64,000 bases of DNA. Origin: Lacimicrobium sp. SS2-24. Its GTDB lineage: Bacteria; Pseudomonadota; Gammaproteobacteria; Enterobacterales; Alteromonadaceae. Every line of letters begins with the position of its first letter. Positions within the stretch are counted from its first letter, which is position 1. Shown piece by piece: positions 38,454 to 47,428 of this stretch. The notes under the pieces are model-generated. The model had not been told where the DNA came from and did not search any database. It saw only the letters and a program-made list of their open reading frames with translations. The stretch lies in contig NZ_NIWW01000011.1 in the NCBI RefSeq assembly GCF_002201535.1, positions 34,708 through 98,707 of the forward strand, read 5' to 3'. A program made the translations under genes and the position numbers.

Positions 38454-39506
38454 ATGAAAGCCTGCCGATTATTTTTACTGCTATTACTACCGGGTTTGGG
38501 TCTCGCATCAGAGACCGATTTATTGTTATCAGAGGCACAAAATGGGCAGCCCATTGAACGGGTGCTGCCCAAATACCCTATATCTGAAGCCAAGGCCGGC
38601 AAGGAAGGCTGGGTCAGAGTGGATTTTGTAGTGGATGAGCAGGGACAGGTTACCGATGCGGTGGTACTGGATTCGTCGGGCGTCGATGGATTTGAACGTG
38701 AGGCCTTACGCGCCGTCAGACGCTGGCAATATGAGCCGGCTCTGGTTGATGGTGAAGCGGTGCAACAGTGTTATAAGGTGCAACTGGATTTTGCCCTGGA
38801 TCGTCAAGCTCAGGGTGTTACCCGCCGTTTCGCAGCCACTGTGCGTGCCATCCAGCAGCGGCTTGAAGATCAGCAGCTGGATGAAGCAAAAGCGCAGCTT
38901 GATGCACTCAGAGCGCGACCGCAGTGGAACCTGACGGAAGATGGCTGGTATTGGATGATTGAAGCACTGTATCAGGAGGCCGTGGGAAATGTGCAGGAGC
39001 AGGTCCGCAGTCTTAAGCGTGTCACCGGTATTACTACCCGGCGCTTGCCGGATGAGCAATTGCGCTATGTATTGCAAAAGCTGTTTGTATTGCAGACCTC
39101 ACAAAGCCAGTTTGCCGAAGCGCTGGATAGCTATGAAAAGCTACAACAGGTTCCGGGCAGTGATGAGGTAGTGGCAATGCTTGCCCCTTATGTTGACCAG
39201 ATCCATACGGCGGTAAAAAGTGAGCAACCGTTGCTGGTCGAGGCGCGAGTCAATGAGCGCCGCTACTGGCAGCATCACCTCAGTCGCTCTGGGTTTGAGC
39301 TGGTACAGATCAGTGGGCAGCTGGAGACCCTTGATTTGCGCTGTGAACGGCAGCTGAAAACCTATAAGGCGGTCAGTGGCGTGGCGTGGCATATTCCGGC
39401 CAGTTGGGGGGAGTGCAGAGTGATGGTCAAAGGCGAGCCCGGCAGTGTTTTTCAGCTGCTTGAAGTGCCGCCAGTCGCAGGCGCTGAACAGGCTGCGGTA
39501 CTGTAA
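38454..39506 (+). CDS. exported TonB C-terminal-domain protein with helical tail
   Basis: 350-aa protein with a signal peptide (cut near GLAS). The TonB C-terminal domain comes immediately after it (about 35-120): [22 protein letters not shown] and [13 protein letters not shown]. The remaining 230 residues are mostly helical and end in a small domain with two Cys. There is no inner-membrane anchor or proline-rich spacer, so it is not a standard TonB. Good AAGGA site. Divergent from rdgB. Its role may be protein contact in the periplasm, by inference. Confidence 0.75.
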   Translation: MKACRLFLLLLLPGLGLASETDLLLSEAQNGQPIERVLPKYPISEAKAGKEGWVRVDFVVDEQGQVTDAVVLDSSGVDGFEREALRAVRRWQYEPALVDGEAVQQCYKVQLDFALDRQAQGVTRRFAATVRAIQQRLEDQQLDEAKAQLDALRARPQWNLTEDGWYWMIEALYQEAVGNVQEQVRSLKRVTGITTRRLPDEQLRYVLQKLFVLQTSQSQFAEALDSYEKLQQVPGSDEVVAMLAPYVDQIHTAVKSEQPLLVEARVNERRYWQHHLSRSGFELVQISGQLETLDLRCERQLKTYKAVSGVAWHIPASWGECRVMVKGEPGSVFQLLEVPPVAGAEQAAVL

Positions 39507-39613
39507 ACGCCGCGTGCGGCTGATGGGTAACATCACCGAGAGACACGCAGAACCGTGCAGATCCCATAGAAAAACGGGACAAGTCATTCCCACTCAGGTT
39601 TGAATCCAACCAC

Positions 39614-40560
39614 ACAGTCATTCCCGCGCAGGCGGGAATCCAGTGCCTTTTGTGAAGACATGACTGTCGGCGTAAGGTCACTGGATGCCCGACAACCACA
39701 TTCGGGCATGACCAGGGTCGGCTCTTTTTCAAATTCAGACACAGAGTCATTCCCGCGAAGGCGGGGATCCAGTGCCTTTTGTGGGTACCTGACTGTCAGC
39801 TTCAGGTCACTGGATGCCCGACAACCACGTTCGGGCATGACCAGGGTAGGCTCTTTTTAAAGTTCAGACACGCAGTCATTCCGGCGAAGGCGGGGATCCA
39901 GTGCCTTTTGTGAAGACATGACTGTCGGCGTAAGGTCACTGGATGCCCGACAACCACATTCGGGCATGACCAGGGTCGGCTCTTTTTCAAATTCAGACAC
40001 AAAGTCATTCCCGCGAAGGCGGGAATCCAGTGCCTTTTGTGGGTACCGACTGTCAGCTTCAGGTCACTGGATGCCCGACAACCACGTTCGGGCATGACCA
40101 AGGCGGGCTCTTTTTAAAATTCAGACACACAGTCATTCCCGCGCAGGCGGGGATCCAGTGCCATTTGTGGGGGCCTGACTGTGAGCTTAAGGTCACTGGA
40201 TGCCCGACAACCACATTCGGGCATGACCAGGGTAGGCTCTTTTTAAAATTCAGACACAGAGTCATTCCCGCGAAGGCGGTGATCCAGTGCCATTTGTGGG
40301 GGCCTGACTGTCGGCTTCAGGTCACTGGATGCCCGACAACCACATTCGGGCATGACCAAGGTGGGCTCTTTGTGCGCCGATGTTATAACGCGATACCCGC
40401 AGTCATTCCCGCGAAGGCGGGAATCCAGTGTCATTTGTGGGGAGCTGACTGTTAGCTTAAGGTCACTGGATGCCCGACAACCACATTCGGGCATGACCAA
40501 GGAGGGCGCTTTGTGCGTTGATGTTATAAGGCGATACACGCACGGTCATTCCCTGCTGTA
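39614..40560. repeat. tandem array of about 129-bp two-palindrome units (seven full, one partial)
   Basis: Module A (GTCATTCCCGCGAAGGCGGG..ATCCAGTG) begins at about 39617, 39746, 39875, 40004, 40132, 40261 and 40402. A partial copy is at 40545. Spacings are 128-129 bases for most and 141-143 for the last two, whose linker is replaced by a TGTTATAA-containing sequence. Module B (TGCCCGA, loop, TCGGGCA) lies in the middle of each unit. Units 1 and 3, and units 2 and 4, are near-identical, so a dimer of about 258 bases was duplicated. It fills the gap between two converging genes. Confidence 0.95.
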
Positions 40561-40579
40561 ATACCGCGATGCCCCGTCT

Positions 40580-41818
40580 TTATTTGCCTTTGTTTTTACG
40601 TACTTTTTTGCCTTTGGCGGCGGCTTTTTTGGCCTTGCTGCCGGATTTCACTTTCTTTTTCTTTGCCGGTACAGCGGGCTTTTTATTTTTCGGTCTCAGC
40701 CCCTCAATCACTCTGGCCTTGAGGACCTGATCGGTGTAGCGCTCAATCTTCGGCACCATGGCATAGTCATGGGCTTCCACCAGTGAGATGGCAGTACCTT
40801 TTTTACCGGCGCGCCCGGTACGCCCGATACGGTGCACATACACATCGGCGGTACGTGGCATGTCATAGTTAATTACGTGGCTGATGTCGGCTACATCAAT
40901 ACCACGGGCCGCCACATCGGTGGCCAGCAGGATATTCACATCGCCACTGCGAAAACGTCCCATGGCCAGATTACGCTTGTCCTGTGGCATATCACCCTGG
41001 AGGTAGCAGCAATCGAGCTGTTCGGAATCGAGTTTGGCTTTGAGCTCCATCAGACGGTCGCGGGTTTTTACAAATACAATGGCACGTTGAATGTCGTGAC
41101 GCAGCAAGTGGATTAATAAGGCGAATTTGTGTCCGGCGTCGTCGGCAAAGTGCATCCATTGCAGAATTTTGGCATGCTCACGCCGGGATGGGGTGGCGGA
41201 GACTTCTACCGGATCCTTAAGAATGTCATGGGCAAAACGGGCGATGCCGGTTCCCTCGAGCGTGGCGGAAAACAAAAAGCTTTGTTTGCGCCATCTGGCT
41301 TCGGCGGCAATCTGATTGACGATGGCACTGAAGCCCATATCAAGCATGCGATCGGCTTCGTCGAGAATAAGGATCTCGATTTCGCGGCAATCGAAAGATT
41401 CTTTTTCAATATGCTCAAACAGCCTTCCCGGCGTCGCCACCAGAATATCCGGTGTTTCCTCAAGGGTCTCTCTGTCGGTGCCATAGTTAATGCCACCGGT
41501 GATCACACCGCATTTGAGGGAGGTAAACTGACACAGCGCGATCGCCTGTTGATGTACTTGCAGAGCAAGTTCACGGGTGGGCGCGAGGATCAGTACTCTG
41601 ACACCACCGGGATGACGGCGCGGATAATCGAGCAAAAACTGAGCGGCCGGCAGTAAAAAGGCAGCGGTCTTTCCGGTTCCGGTGGGGGCACAGGCGAGAA
41701 TGTCTTTGGCATCCATTGCCGCCGGAATCACCAGTTGCTGAATACTGGTGGGGCGGGTAAACCCCATTTCCTTACAGGCACTGACCAGCGCATCATCCAA
41801 ATCCAATTCATCAAACAT
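40580..41818 (-). CDS. srmB: DEAD-box RNA helicase SrmB
   Basis: ATP-dependent RNA helicase for early 50S subunit assembly. Motifs in order: Q-motif FTRPTSIQ, motif I APTGTGKTAA, Ia PTRELALQ, II LDEADRMLD, III SAT, then RGIDVADISHVINYD and HRIGRTGRAG. A lysine-rich C-terminal tail follows. 412 aa with the start at 41818 (MFDELDLDDALV), similar to E. coli SrmB (444). SrmB-typical wording such as ARWRKQSFLFSATLEG supports this over RhlE or DbpA. The upstream frame to 41893 is not conserved. Confidence 0.93.
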   Translation of the reverse strand: MFDELDLDDALVSACKEMGFTRPTSIQQLVIPAAMDAKDILACAPTGTGKTAAFLLPAAQFLLDYPRRHPGGVRVLILAPTRELALQVHQQAIALCQFTSLKCGVITGGINYGTDRETLEETPDILVATPGRLFEHIEKESFDCREIEILILDEADRMLDMGFSAIVNQIAAEARWRKQSFLFSATLEGTGIARFAHDILKDPVEVSATPSRREHAKILQWMHFADDAGHKFALLIHLLRHDIQRAIVFVKTRDRLMELKAKLDSEQLDCCYLQGDMPQDKRNLAMGRFRSGDVNILLATDVAARGIDVADISHVINYDMPRTADVYVHRIGRTGRAGKKGTAISLVEAHDYAMVPKIERYTDQVLKARVIEGLRPKNKKPAVPAKKKKVKSGSKAKKAAAKGKKVRKNKGK

Positions 41819-42011
41819 CGTTATCCCGCCTTTCTCCAAATTCTGGCCGCGATTATAAAGGATGAACAAGCGAATCCCTAACCTTAAAGTCATCCGTTTT
41901 CTGCCATCAACTTTCAGGGGCAGTCCAGCCAGAAGCAGAGCGAATCATGGGTTGTAAGCCGGCGGTTCATTGCACTCGGATTTCGCTTGGCGATATCCGG
42001 GCGACCTGAGG

Positions 42012-42737
42012 CTATGCCCCCACTAACATCGCCAGCGCAGAGAAGATTAACAACAGACAAATTCCGACTTTAAACTGACGTTCATCAACGCGGTGGTGCA
42101 GCCAGTCACCCATTTTGACTGCCAGATACAGAATGGGTAAGCAACCAAGGATGGTCAGCGCAACGGGTTGTACTCTTCCCTGAATCAGCATCACCACCGA
42201 ATACACACTGTTGAGTACAAACCAGACACTCACCAATGTCGCCCTGAAGGTGGTTTTGTCCAACTGCCGACTGCTGATGCCGTAGACCAGCAAGGGACCT
42301 CCTGAGCCATGCAGGCCCTGAGCGATACCCGCACAAAACATCCAGATACCCTGCCACCAGTTAGAGCGGGCCTTGATGTGTTGACGACGATAGAGTTTGT
42401 GCAATTCGCGACTGGCGAACCACAAAACCAATAGCGCAAAGCCGGTTTTCAGGTACGTGGGTGGCAGACTGTCGAGCAGCCAGATTCCGGCGCCCATACC
42501 CACCACCATCAGCGGCAGAATAAGGATGGTCAGTAACGGCCAGTCAACCTGCCTTCTGAGTTGCCAGGCCATGCCGCCAGTCATAAAAATGTTCAGCGGC
42601 ACCAGTATGGGTAGCAGTGCCGGAATACTGAACATCAGACTGCCCAGTGACACGGCGATGACCATACTCCCAAAACCGGTGACAGCCTGAGCCGTGAAAC
42701 CCAGCCACACAGCAAAACCTAACCACAGATATTCCAT
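42012..42737 (-). CDS. TauE/SafE family (YfcA-like) membrane transporter
   Basis: 241-aa membrane protein with about seven or eight helices. The two TauE/SafE repeats begin FTAQAVTGFGSMVIAVSLG and GIAQGLHGSGGPLLVYGIS, the second with the conserved G-x-G-G-P. The family exports sulfite, sulfonates or related anions; the substrate here is unknown. It starts 12 bases after cca and is probably co-transcribed with it. Confidence 0.85.
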   Translation of the reverse strand: MEYLWLGFAVWLGFTAQAVTGFGSMVIAVSLGSLMFSIPALLPILVPLNIFMTGGMAWQLRRQVDWPLLTILILPLMVVGMGAGIWLLDSLPPTYLKTGFALLVLWFASRELHKLYRRQHIKARSNWWQGIWMFCAGIAQGLHGSGGPLLVYGISSRQLDKTTFRATLVSVWFVLNSVYSVVMLIQGRVQPVALTILGCLPILYLAVKMGDWLHHRVDERQFKVGICLLLIFSALAMLVGA

Positions 42738-42749
42738 CAGTAAAACACC

Positions 42750-43973
42750 TTAATCCGCGTCGTTAAGGGCAGCAATGGCGGCGATCCTGGCTTGCTCCAG
42801 TTTATCGCGGATCGCTTTACCCTGATGGCCGTCGGCGATGATTTGTTGCACATCCACGGCCGCAGCAGCGGACAGCGCCCGGCGGAAAAACGCGGCCTGT
42901 GGGTAGGGGGTCTGTTCAAACCCGGTTCGGCCCCTGGCATCGGCAGTGCAGGCAAGCAGCAGTTCCTCAAAGCGCTGCGGTTTGCGCCAGGCATCACAGC
43001 GATTCAGTACCTTGAGCACCGTGGCGGGCTTGAGTTGCAGTGCCTTGTGCACATGGGTATGAAACTCTCCCACCAGCAGCGCCAAATCACGGCATTCGTT
43101 GGGGACTTTGAGTCTGTCGCTGAAGGCCTTGATGGCCTTAAGGCCGGACTTTTCATGACCACGATGGGAAGGCCAGTGTTGTGGGGGAGTTAATCCCTTA
43201 CCCAAATCATGGACCAGGGCCGCATAGCGAACCGGCAGAGTGGCGTTAAGCCGGGCCGATTGTTCCAGCACCATCATGGTGTGGACGCCGGTATCAATCT
43301 CAGGGTGCCATCTGGCCGGATTGGGGACGCCCCATAACGCCTCGAGTTCCGCAAACCAGTCTTGCATGGCATGGGCACGGCGCAATACCGTAAAAAATAC
43401 CTGTGGATGTGGCTCCATCAGGGCTCGGCTGGTTTCCTTCCAGACCCGTTCCGGTGACAGTGCTGCCAGCTCACCGGATTCACTGATACTGCGCATCAAA
43501 GACAGCGTTTGCGGGGCAATATCAAAACCGTATTGGTGATAACGTGCAGCGAAGCGGGCTACCCTGAGCACCCGCAGGGGATCTTCTACGAAGGCATCTG
43601 ATACATGGCGCAGCAGCCTGGCTTCGAGATCCTGCTGTCCCTTGTAGGGGTCGATAATGGTGCCGTCTGCATCCTGAGCCATGGCGTTGATGGTGAGATC
43701 CCGGCGCTGCAAATCCTCTTCCAGGGTCACATCGGCTCCGGCCTCACAGACAAAACCGGTGTAGCCTTGTCCCGCTTTGCGTTCCGTTCGCGCCAACGCG
43801 TATTCCTCGCCGGTTTTGGGATGTAAGAATACCGGAAAGTCTTTACCCACCTGGCGAAAGCCACGATCGAGCATATCTTTGACGGTTGCTCCCACGACCA
43901 CATAGTCCCGCTCCACCACCGGATGATGAAGCAGGGTATCTCTGACTGCGCCGCCGACCAGGTAAACTTGCAT
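42750..43973 (-). CDS. cca: multifunctional CCA-adding tRNA nucleotidyltransferase
   Basis: Builds or repairs the 3' CCA end of tRNAs. The class II nucleotidyltransferase head has [12 protein letters not shown] and [21 protein letters not shown] and RVARFAARY follow. The C-terminal half has an HD phosphohydrolase domain ([12 protein letters not shown]), typical of the gammaproteobacterial bifunctional form. The start at 43973 gives [12 protein letters not shown], matching E. coli MKIYLVGG; the frame to 44003 is longer by ten residues. 407 aa. Confidence 0.95.
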   Translation of the reverse strand: MQVYLVGGAVRDTLLHHPVVERDYVVVGATVKDMLDRGFRQVGKDFPVFLHPKTGEEYALARTERKAGQGYTGFVCEAGADVTLEEDLQRRDLTINAMAQDADGTIIDPYKGQQDLEARLLRHVSDAFVEDPLRVLRVARFAARYHQYGFDIAPQTLSLMRSISESGELAALSPERVWKETSRALMEPHPQVFFTVLRRAHAMQDWFAELEALWGVPNPARWHPEIDTGVHTMMVLEQSARLNATLPVRYAALVHDLGKGLTPPQHWPSHRGHEKSGLKAIKAFSDRLKVPNECRDLALLVGEFHTHVHKALQLKPATVLKVLNRCDAWRKPQRFEELLLACTADARGRTGFEQTPYPQAAFFRRALSAAAAVDVQQIIADGHQGKAIRDKLEQARIAAIAALNDAD

Positions 43974-44093
43974 AGTCGCTCTGTTAAGGTAAACGTGGCG
44001 CACAGTATGCCAAATTATCGGAAACCTTGCTTTGACTTGATCGGGGCAAATCGTTAATTTAGCTGACGACTTTTACCCGGTGTCACAGGTTTT

Positions 44094-45005
44094 ATGTATC
44101 TGAATTACTTTGGTCTGGCTGATAATCCGTTTTCCATCGCGCCAAACCCGGATTATTTATATCTCAGTCCCCGCCACAAAGAGGCACTCGCCCATCTGAC
44201 CTTCGGACTCAGAGAGAGCGGAGGCTTTGTGATGCTCACCGGCGAAGTGGGCACCGGCAAGACCACCGTATCACGCAAGCTCATGCAGCAATTACCCGAC
44301 AACACGCAGGTGGCGATGATTCTTAATCCCACCCTGTCGGCACTGGAGTTGCTGGAAACCCTGTGTGATGAGCTGGGTATCGACTATCAGAGTAACCAGG
44401 CCAGTCTGAAACACTATACGGACCTTATCTTAAAGCACCTTGCTGACAACCATCGGCGAGGTATCAATACCATTTTAATTATTGATGAAGCACAACATCT
44501 TATGCCCGAAGTGCTGGAACAGTTGCGATTACTCACTAACCTTGAAACAAACAGAGAAAAACTGCTTAAGGTGGTATTAATCGGCCAGCCCGAACTGCAA
44601 CAGCTGCTTAAACGCAATGAGTTGCGCCAACTGGCTCAGCGCATCACGGCTCGCTACCATTTGCTGCCGTTAAATGCTGATGAAGTCAAAGAGTATGTGG
44701 CGCATCGTCTGCAGGTGGCCGGCGGTGACAAATCCCTGTTTAAGGGCTCCGCACTAGGGGCTATTTATCAAATCACTGGTGGCATTCCAAGGGTTATTAA
44801 CTTGCTCTGTGACAGGGCCCTGACACTGGCCTTTACCAAGCAGCAATTGAGTGTGCATCGCTACCTTTTTATGGTGGCGGCAGGTCAGATTCTTGGCGAG
44901 GATGTGGTCAGACAACGTCAGGGTAAACAGTGGACACTGATACTCGCCGCATTGCTGATGATCGGGGCGTTGTTCGGGTATCTGGCAGGAGCCTGGTATG
45001 GATAA
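44094..45005 (+). CDS. GspA/ExeA-family AAA+ ATPase
   Basis: 303-aa AAA+ protein. N-terminus MYLNYFGLADNPFSIAPNP is the family signature. Walker A is GEVGTGKTT, Walker B LIIDEAQ, and sensor/arginine pieces are in LRQLAQRITARY. The chain ends in one transmembrane helix (about 280-300). The periplasmic peptidoglycan-binding domain of Aeromonas ExeA is missing. It overlaps the next gene, a GspB-like protein, by 8 bases. GspA-GspB pairs help the type II secretin assemble across peptidoglycan; with the truncated tail, that role is an inference. Confidence 0.85.
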   Translation: MYLNYFGLADNPFSIAPNPDYLYLSPRHKEALAHLTFGLRESGGFVMLTGEVGTGKTTVSRKLMQQLPDNTQVAMILNPTLSALELLETLCDELGIDYQSNQASLKHYTDLILKHLADNHRRGINTILIIDEAQHLMPEVLEQLRLLTNLETNREKLLKVVLIGQPELQQLLKRNELRQLAQRITARYHLLPLNADEVKEYVAHRLQVAGGDKSLFKGSALGAIYQITGGIPRVINLLCDRALTLAFTKQQLSVHRYLFMVAAGQILGEDVVRQRQGKQWTLILAALLMIGALFGYLAGAWYG

Positions 45006-46017
45006 GCGTCTGCCCATCGATGCACTCAAAGCGGGCATGGTGATTGTGCAGGTTACTGCACAAAATGGCCCCGTGAGGATCCGTAAATCCGGTCTGGTAA
45101 GTAGCGCCGCCATGGTTCAGGGGCTCAAAGAAATGGGCGTGCTGGAAGTGGAAATTGACCCGGCTCAGACCGTTGAACTGGAGACCGATCCGCCGCCAGG
45201 ATCCAGCGCCTCGCCCACAAAAGCACTGTTGATGCAGGACAGCAGCCGCAATCAGGTGGACAGTCAGCTCTCTGATCAGTTTCACCGTAGCCTGTTTTTG
45301 CCCTCGGTACAGTCTCTTCCTGATAGCTGGCGTTACTATTCGCGCAAGGTGGCGCTGGCTTTGCTGGTCTTTGTGGGTGGCCTGGGGCTGGGCTGGAATA
45401 TGGCCCACTATGCTGTCTGGCTGGAATTATTTACCCCTAGTCAGGCATCCGCGCCCAGCCACATGACCGCGATGCAACCGCAAGCTGTAACGCCGGGAAC
45501 CACTGACCAACAGCTCAGCCCAGCGACGGTCAATCAGGGGCAGCAGACTCCTGTCGAGCAAGACACAGTGCGCGGGTCTGATCACCAGTCTGAGTCCGAT
45601 TCAACGCCGGAAAATGGCGCTGACCTCTCAGGCGAGGGTGAGGTGGTGAGGGCAGAAGATCTGAGCCCGGCGGCAGCGGATATTTCTGCGGAGCTGCTGG
45701 ATAAGTTTCGTGATGCGGTGTCCTCACTGGAGAACACCGATGTTAAGGCGTCTCAGCCACAGACCCCGCCGCCACAGGAAGTGATCCGGGTTGATCAGCT
45801 GCCTGCCTGGGTGCTGGCGGAGCTGCCGTCGCTGTCTTTTTCGGCGCATATGTATGCATCCAATCCTGAAGATCGTTGGGTGAGAGTCAATGGTCAGGAG
45901 CTTAAGGAAGGGCAATGGCTGAATGAGCATCTTCGTATTGTCGGCATTGAATCTCAGCATGTCATTCTGGCCTACAAAGGGCAGGAGTTCAGCATGGGTG
46001 CTTTGACTGACTGGTAA
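44998..46017 (+). CDS. GspB-like protein with N-terminal DUF3391 domain
   Basis: 339-aa membrane protein with an unusual head. Residues 1-60 (LPIDALKAGMVIVQV ... GVLEVEID) match DUF3391, a cytoplasmic domain otherwise known ahead of HD-GYP proteins, including the one at 57247. A transmembrane helix lies at about 118-137. A long Gln/Ser/Pro-rich periplasmic linker leads to a terminal GspB-type domain (LPAWVLAELPSLSFSAHMY ... RWVRVNGQELKEGQWL). Coupled to the GspA-like ATPase. Likely role: envelope secretion complex assembly, with DUF3391 as a regulatory or docking module. Confidence 0.8.
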   Translation: MDKRLPIDALKAGMVIVQVTAQNGPVRIRKSGLVSSAAMVQGLKEMGVLEVEIDPAQTVELETDPPPGSSASPTKALLMQDSSRNQVDSQLSDQFHRSLFLPSVQSLPDSWRYYSRKVALALLVFVGGLGLGWNMAHYAVWLELFTPSQASAPSHMTAMQPQAVTPGTTDQQLSPATVNQGQQTPVEQDTVRGSDHQSESDSTPENGADLSGEGEVVRAEDLSPAAADISAELLDKFRDAVSSLENTDVKASQPQTPPPQEVIRVDQLPAWVLAELPSLSFSAHMYASNPEDRWVRVNGQELKEGQWLNEHLRIVGIESQHVILAYKGQEFSMGALTDW

Positions 46018-46091
46018 TAAGAGCCATCAACCACCACAAACACTAAAGCACGAAAAGAAAACACAATACGGGTACTGTCCGGGTGCCCGTC

Positions 46092-46190
46092 GTCGTCCGT
46101 TCTCAGCTAGCCGCCATCAGCCGTCGCCCGAGGCTCTGATGTAAAGACGCAGGGCTTTTTTCTGAGCACTGATGACTGAGGACGGATGAC
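46092..46190. repeat. long imperfect inverted repeat in the gap before prfB
   Basis: GTCGTCCGTTCTCAG (46092-46106) faces CTGAGGACGGATGAC (46176-46190): 13 of 15 positions pair. Inner CATCAG/CTGATG (46115-46120, 46135-46140) adds structure. It resembles a small palindromic intergenic element. No ORF lies in the 281-base gap. Confidence 0.5.
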
Positions 46191-46298
46191 TTTGTTTTTC
46201 TGTACTGAAATCAGCTTTTGCGGCGGACTGCCTCTGTCCAAAGCGGTGCAAATCCGCTAGAATCCGCCTCCCTTGTTTTATTAAAAAATAATCGATTT

Positions 46299-47397
46299 AT
46301 GTTAGAAATCAATCCACTGAAAACGGGTCTTGCGGATGTCCGGGAGCGCACAGCGGCGCTCAGGGGGTATCTTTGACTTCGATCTGAAGCAGGAAAGACT
46401 CGAAGAAGTAAACCGCGAACTGGAAAACCCCGATGTCTGGAACGAGCCGGAACGGGCGCAGGCGCTGGGTAAAGAGAAAGTGGCACTGGAAGGGGTGGTC
46501 GACACCATTCTGGAGCTGGAGCAGGGTAGCGAAGATGTGGAAGGCCTGATGGAACTGGCTGTAGAAGCCGAAGATCAGGACACACTCGATGAAGCCCAGC
46601 AAGAACTCAATGGTCTGATAGAAAAACTTGAAGATCTTGAGTTCAAACGGATGTTCAGTGGTCCTCAGGATACCAACGACTGTTATCTGGATATTCAGGC
46701 TGGCTCCGGCGGGACAGAGGCGCAGGACTGGGCCAATATACTGCTGCGCATGTATTTGCGCTGGGGCGAAGACCATGGCTTTAAGACGGAGCTGATTGAA
46801 GTCTCCGACGGTGATGTGGCGGGTATTAAAAGTGCCACCATTCGCTTTGGCGGAGAGTATGCCTATGGCTGGTTGCGCACCGAGACCGGTGTGCATCGTC
46901 TGGTACGAAAGTCACCCTTTGATTCGGGTAACCGTCGCCATACGTCTTTTGCGTCAGCATTTGCGTACCCGGAGATTGATGACAATATCGAAATTGACAT
47001 CAACCCGGCAGATTTGCGAATCGACACATACCGCGCCAGTGGCGCTGGCGGACAACACGTTAACCGTACTGACTCGGCGGTACGCATTACGCACGAACCC
47101 AGCGGTATCGTGGTGCAGTGTCAGAATGATCGCTCCCAGCATAAAAACAAAGATCAGGCCATGAAGCAGCTCAAGGCCAAACTGTATGAAATGGAAATGC
47201 AGAAACAGAATGAGCAGAAGCAGGCCATGGAAGACACCAAGTCGGACATTGGCTGGGGCAGCCAGATTCGTTCTTATGTACTGGACGATTCGCGTATCAA
47301 AGATCTGCGTACCGGCGTTGAATCCCATAATACCCAGGCCGTACTCGATGGCGGACTGGACAAATTTATTCAGGCGAGTCTGAAATCCGGACTCTAG
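46299..47397 (+). CDS. prfB: peptide chain release factor 2 (programmed +1 frameshift)
   Basis: RF2 recognises UGA and UAA. The first 25 codons ([10 protein letters not shown] ...) end at an in-frame TGA (46374-46376). The classical shift signal is intact: AGGGGG (46362-46367) as an internal Shine-Dalgarno and CTT-TGA-C as slip site. After the +1 shift the frame continues [13 protein letters not shown] to the end, giving 365 aa in total, the E. coli length. RF2's SPF motif (RKSPFDSG) and GGQ ([11 protein letters not shown]) are present. Low RF2 promotes the shift, giving autoregulation. Followed by lysS, as in many bacteria. Confidence 0.97.
46362..46377 (+). promoter_or_regulatory. prfB programmed +1 frameshift site
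   Basis: AGGGGGTATCTTTGAC: internal anti-Shine-Dalgarno target, Leu CTT slippery codon and weak UGA-C stop context. Identical in layout to the E. coli site. Confidence 0.97.
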
Positions 47398-47428
47398 TCA
47401 GACCCAGGCTAAATCAGGAAGTGTGAGC

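Noticed and set aside
39614..40560. CRISPR-like periodicity
   Set aside because: Units are about 129 bp with the whole unit conserved. There are no short direct repeats with unique spacers and no cas genes.
39600..40561. Several ORFs of 68-141 codons in the repeat array, encoding peptides such as HWIPAFAGMT
   Set aside because: They are translations of the palindromic repeat in several frames and on both strands, with no ribosome binding site. This peptide is a familiar false product of such repeats.
41129..41656. 175-codon ORF antisense to srmB
   Set aside because: Lies wholly opposite conserved helicase motifs; no supporting signals.
46299..46376. In-frame TGA near the start of prfB as a pseudogene sign
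   Set aside because: It is the canonical programmed frameshift site with an intact AGGGGG and CTTTGAC; the full-length product is 365 aa.
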